Of a stretch of DNA of 64,000 nt, positions 60,959 to 64,000 are shown in pieces; within the stretch, counting starts at the first letter, position 1, and the number at the start of each line of letters is the position of its first letter. This stretch comes from Shewanella sediminis HAW-EB3 (GTDB lineage: Bacteria > Pseudomonadota > Gammaproteobacteria > Enterobacterales > Shewanellaceae), in assembly GCF_000018025.1 (NCBI RefSeq), contig NC_009831.1, positions 1,860,001-1,924,000 on the forward strand. Direction: 5' to 3'. Under the pieces are notes generated by a model that saw nothing but the letters and a program-made list of their open reading frames with translations, searched no databases and was not told where the DNA came from. The translations under genes and the position numbers were made by a program.

Positions 60959-63367
60959 TTATTGGAAGCTTATCTCCCAAGAGTCGATGCTACCCGTATC
61001 ACGGCGACCACTGTCTACCGCTTTTAACTTCCACTCTCCGGCAGATTCTATGCCAGTGGTATCGACGGTGTAGGTCTGGTTAATGTTATCTGTGCTGCTC
61101 CCCGTGTTATCGTGCAAGATAGCCACTTCACCGCTTGGAGTATGAAGTTCAACCTGCAGATCACCGATATAGGTGTGGGTGATGTTGACTGTCACAGATA
61201 CCGTGCCTGCATCACCACTTCGGCTCACAGATATTGGACTGCTGATCCCTGCAGCTTTATTGTCAGGTATAGAGTAGCTGTTAGTATTGGTGTAGCTCGC
61301 CACACCGCCTGTGTTTCCACCCGTTGCTTCAGTATAGTTAGCGACCAAATTGATACCACTAAATGCACTATAGCCTTGAACCATTACATAGTAAGTTCCG
61401 GATTCCGTTGTGGTGATAGGGCAAGATTCACTATTGCCTGTTTTCCATGGACGACAGTCATAGCTACTCGTACTCGGGGCTGCTCCATATTGAACATACA
61501 GATCGGCATCACCGCTTCCACCACTCATCGTGAAGCTTAAGTCTGTCGCACCAGCAGGAACATCTAAAGAGAAATGAAGTTCTTCATTCTTTGCTCCGGC
61601 TAAGTCTGTTTTAGTTACGCCATTTTGTAACTCAGCACCACCGGTTCCTGTTCCAGTACCGGGATCGACCGGTCCGTCACAAGAAGCATCCAGATAGGTG
61701 TCGGCTGCCACGGCGTCGATCAAGCCGTAACCGGTCTTATCATCACGGCCCGCCGTTTCAAGATCTTCGGCAGTCGCGTTAAGTGCCGCACGTATTTGCG
61801 CTGCGCCACACTCAGTGTGATGACTCCAGACAAGTGTGGCAACGCCCGATACATGAGGGGTCGCCATAGAGGTACCGTTATAATATTCATAATCTTCGTT
61901 GGCAGTATTTTCAACGGTCACCGTTGAACCTACTTGGGCCTGAAGAGCCTGACCCGTTGCCCTGTCTACCGATACTGATACGATAGCAGCTTCATTGTTG
62001 GTATCGACCAGGAAGGGGTTCTGAAGGCCGGGCAGTGCGGGATTACCATAGACAATGACAGCACTCGCGCCAGCGTTATTACAGGCTCTGACGGCATCGA
62101 TCTCCGGATAACCGGCTCCCTGGTTACCGACACGCTCGACCAGACAAACTTTGCTGTTCATGTCGCCACAGTTAAATGTACTGCCTGACACAGAACACTC
62201 GGCAAGCTCGCCCATAACGCTACCACTAATCGGCGTTGCCACATGATCTGTGCCCGACTTTACGTAACGGTTATGGGGGACAACGCCGTTATCAAAGTAA
62301 GACTGACCACCAATGGTGATATCGGCAAGACGACCCTCACCGAGAGTGACGGTTGAGAGAATCGCCTCACCCGGGCCTGCAATTTCAACTTGGTTAGTGT
62401 ACTGCGAGAACGCCGCATGATCTTTGTTGTTATCGACCGCCGCAACTGACATCACTGCATCATAAGAGGCTGGATAACTGTGAGTATTATCTCCGTCATT
62501 ACCCGCAGCGGCGATGAGTAAGATACCGTTATCCTGATGGGCGGTTAATGCATTTTTTTCTGTGGTACTGGAACTGCTACCACCTAAACTCATGGTCACA
62601 ACATTGGCGCCATTGTCGACACAGGTATCGACTGCAGAGACCAGCGAAGATGAGTAACCCCAACCTGCCTCATTAAATACCTTAATTACATGGATATTGG
62701 CATTTTGGTTCGGCATGACACCGACAACACCTTCGTTGTTGGCGATCGCCGCAATTGTACCTGCTACATGAGTACCGTGAGCATTATGGTTGCCCGGTTC
62801 GAACCAGTTACCCGTACCGGAATTATTGGTTCCGGTGACATTGTTACCACTTAAGTCATTGTGACTGCGGTCATAACCTGAATCGATAATACAGATAGTA
62901 CGGTTACCGGCCTGAGAGTCACTTAAGGATGTCGCACCTACGTAGGTTTGCCCCCAGGGAGTGGTTTCGCTGAGAAAATGGCGCTGCATATCCTCTTCGA
63001 CATAGTCAACATCACCACGTTTTTTGAGTGAGTCGATGCCTGCTTTATCCAATTTCACTGTGTAGCTGTTACTGCGACCAATGCGTTTCATCTCTTTAGC
63101 CGAAACGCTGTTCAACGCCTTATGCTGAGAAAGCACCTCATTTTGAGCAGCTTCGTAAGAAAGCCCACTGATTTCATCACCTTCAGACTGAATACTGCTT
63201 TTGAAATTAACAATATATCGCTTTGGTAAAGGCGATGCTTGTTTGCTGTCAGATTTCAGTGACTGGATACCTTGAGTGAATGTGGGAGCGGCTTGAACAG
63301 TGGCAGAGATAGCGATAGCTAAAACTGACAGGCTCAATGCTGAAGTCGTAAATTGTCTTACTGTCAT
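60959..63367 (-). CDS. Secreted subtilisin-like serine protease (S8) with PA, PPC and P domains
   Basis: 802 residues: a signal peptide (1-26), an I9 propeptide (about 48-130, RYIVNF...DVDYVEED), a peptidase S8 domain with Asp about 162 (CIIDSGYD), His about 197 (HGTHVAGTIAA) and Ser about 500 (GTSMATPHVSG), with a PA domain inserted before the serine (about 370-470). A PPC domain (about 575-680, DADLYVQYG...YYVMVQGY) and a proprotein-convertase P domain (about 690-802, SYSIPDNKAAGISSPISV...WKLKAVDSG) follow. This is the architecture of cold-adapted extracellular alkaline proteases. Propeptide and PPC domains are usually removed on maturation. Confidence 0.94.
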   Translation of the reverse strand: MTVRQFTTSALSLSVLAIAISATVQAAPTFTQGIQSLKSDSKQASPLPKRYIVNFKSSIQSEGDEISGLSYEAAQNEVLSQHKALNSVSAKEMKRIGRSNSYTVKLDKAGIDSLKKRGDVDYVEEDMQRHFLSETTPWGQTYVGATSLSDSQAGNRTICIIDSGYDRSHNDLSGNNVTGTNNSGTGNWFEPGNHNAHGTHVAGTIAAIANNEGVVGVMPNQNANIHVIKVFNEAGWGYSSSLVSAVDTCVDNGANVVTMSLGGSSSSTTEKNALTAHQDNGILLIAAAGNDGDNTHSYPASYDAVMSVAAVDNNKDHAAFSQYTNQVEIAGPGEAILSTVTLGEGRLADITIGGQSYFDNGVVPHNRYVKSGTDHVATPISGSVMGELAECSVSGSTFNCGDMNSKVCLVERVGNQGAGYPEIDAVRACNNAGASAVIVYGNPALPGLQNPFLVDTNNEAAIVSVSVDRATGQALQAQVGSTVTVENTANEDYEYYNGTSMATPHVSGVATLVWSHHTECGAAQIRAALNATAEDLETAGRDDKTGYGLIDAVAADTYLDASCDGPVDPGTGTGTGGAELQNGVTKTDLAGAKNEELHFSLDVPAGATDLSFTMSGGSGDADLYVQYGAAPSTSSYDCRPWKTGNSESCPITTTESGTYYVMVQGYSAFSGINLVANYTEATGGNTGGVASYTNTNSYSIPDNKAAGISSPISVSRSGDAGTVSVTVNITHTYIGDLQVELHTPSGEVAILHDNTGSSTDNINQTYTVDTTGIESAGEWKLKAVDSGRRDTGSIDSWEISFQ

Positions 63368-64000
63368 AATTGTCTTCCATGTTAATTAGAATTAATCATT
63401 ATTATTAGGTGGCTTTTCAGATGAAGATATAAAAAACCGGTTACTCGACAGCGAATGTATCTAGGTGTGAAACATTTGTAAATAGCTTGTTATTTACCTG
63501 GGGCGAGAAGATAGATATCTGAGTAATAAATGCTTTACTGAATAAATATTGCGTTTAAAACGCATTTTACGCGTATGAATCGGGGTTTATATCGCATCGT
63601 TATGCGAGTTAACTCTTTGATAAATGCTTTATATATTATCTATACTGTATATTTACAGGCGAGCAGAATGGTAACGGTTTGTGCTTAAGGTGATGAAGTT
63701 GTTGAGAATTAATTGCTTTGCGCGATTTGGAATAACTTAGTCTTAAAAGTAATAATCGAGGCGGGATGATTGAAGCAGAAAGTGAATATTGATTTGTAGA
63801 GGTCGTCTTTTTTGAAGGGGGGCACCACATAGCGTTGCTGATATTGTTTAAGTGAACGAGTGGCGCGGTCTAAGCTTGACAACTAATTCTTCGGACATCT
63901 GCGCTAGGCAACGGAGTTAGAAAGCTTATCTAGATACCTAAGTTAGGCAACTGGCTGGACATCAGGCCTGATCTCCAGCCAGAAGTTAGAATGCTACTTT
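63368..64000. other. Right-hand end of the window, no gene recognised
   Basis: 633 bases upstream of the subtilase. It holds the protease promoter and, at 63951-63982, a 32-base near-perfect palindrome. No convincing coding frame reaches the edge. Confidence 0.4.
63951..63982. repeat. 32-bp near-perfect palindrome
   Basis: Arms CTGGCTGGA/TCCAGCCAG (nine bases each) enclose the perfect palindrome ATCAGGCCTGAT; only one C/C pair breaks the symmetry. No T-run follows. Confidence 0.8.

Noticed and set aside
63636..63830. A leftward 64-codon frame near the right edge
   Set aside because: Low-complexity translation, no ribosome site, and no conserved pattern.
63890..63990. Integron attC site at the right edge
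   Set aside because: GTTAGGC occurs, but no matching RYYYAAC partner core was found and no cassette structure is visible.

Overview
The window looks like a chromosomal segment of a marine, probably cold-adapted Shewanella or a close relative. Evidence: the dinG/polB pair followed by a large porin, a TonB-dependent receptor and a DUF3450/TtpC-type TonB operon, an order I recall from Shewanella chromosomes; RraB, PriC, YibL, DUF3010 and VF530-type proteins typical of gammaproteobacteria; and moderate G+C. No rRNA, tRNA, CRISPR array, prophage or transposase gene was recognised. The sequence is mostly core chromosome, with a few accessory or unusual spots.

Layout. 1-5.1 kb: 3' part of a methionine gamma-lyase gene, an SLC13 anion transporter, a ComEA-like secreted DNA-binding protein, the 4.5S SRP RNA with its promoter, a ComFB-like protein and a DUF2057 periplasmic protein. 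5.1-11.2 kb: the leftward run dinG - TSUP transporter - priC diverges from polB across one LexA box. 11.4-22.8 kb: porin, TonB-dependent receptor, methyltransferase, then a six-gene energy-transduction operon (DUF3450, TtpC-like ExbB, ExbB, ExbD, TonB, TPR protein). 22.8-27.1 kb: degenerate GGDEF protein, DUF885 lipoprotein, PpiC, GNAT acetyltransferase, YbcJ-like S4 protein, RraB. 27.3-29.3 kb: a NERD nuclease-like protein fused to two kinase-like domains that both lack the catalytic Asp. 29.4-33.4 kb: LysR regulator and divergent TSUP transporter, two inverted copies of a 145-bp structured repeat around a 62-codon ORF, and avtA. 33.7-42.7 kb: MgtC/DUF4010 membrane protein, sbcDC, mepM-like endopeptidase, a periplasmic solute-binding-like protein and a YgjP-like metallopeptidase. 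42.7-47.9 kb: a MITE-like element, DUF3010, a DEAD-box helicase, an RssA-like patatin, and a CurA-like reductase divergent from an OhrR/MarR regulator. 48.4-55.2 kb: two orphan proteins, nrdDG under apparent FNR and NrdR control, yibL, ribA and an outer-membrane barrel protein. 55.2-58.0 kb: a LysR regulator divergent from a quinone-oxidoreductase/SDR pair. 58.1-60.4 kb: a RamB/ScfR-like regulator divergent from a free-standing copy of the alpha/beta insert domain of malate synthase G. 60.5-63.4 kb: VF530 protein and a secreted subtilase. The last 600 bp hold no recognised gene.

Genes working together: SOS repair (dinG, polB, with priC and sbcCD for fork and break processing); TonB-powered uptake; anaerobic dNTP synthesis (nrdDG); envelope maintenance (MepM, PpiC, RssA-like, protease). 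The items most worth following up are the detached malate-synthase-G domain beside a RamB-like regulator, the 145-bp repeat pair whose stems change together while staying complementary, and the NERD double-pseudokinase. All functional calls rest on reading the sequence and remembered family motifs; no database search was run.
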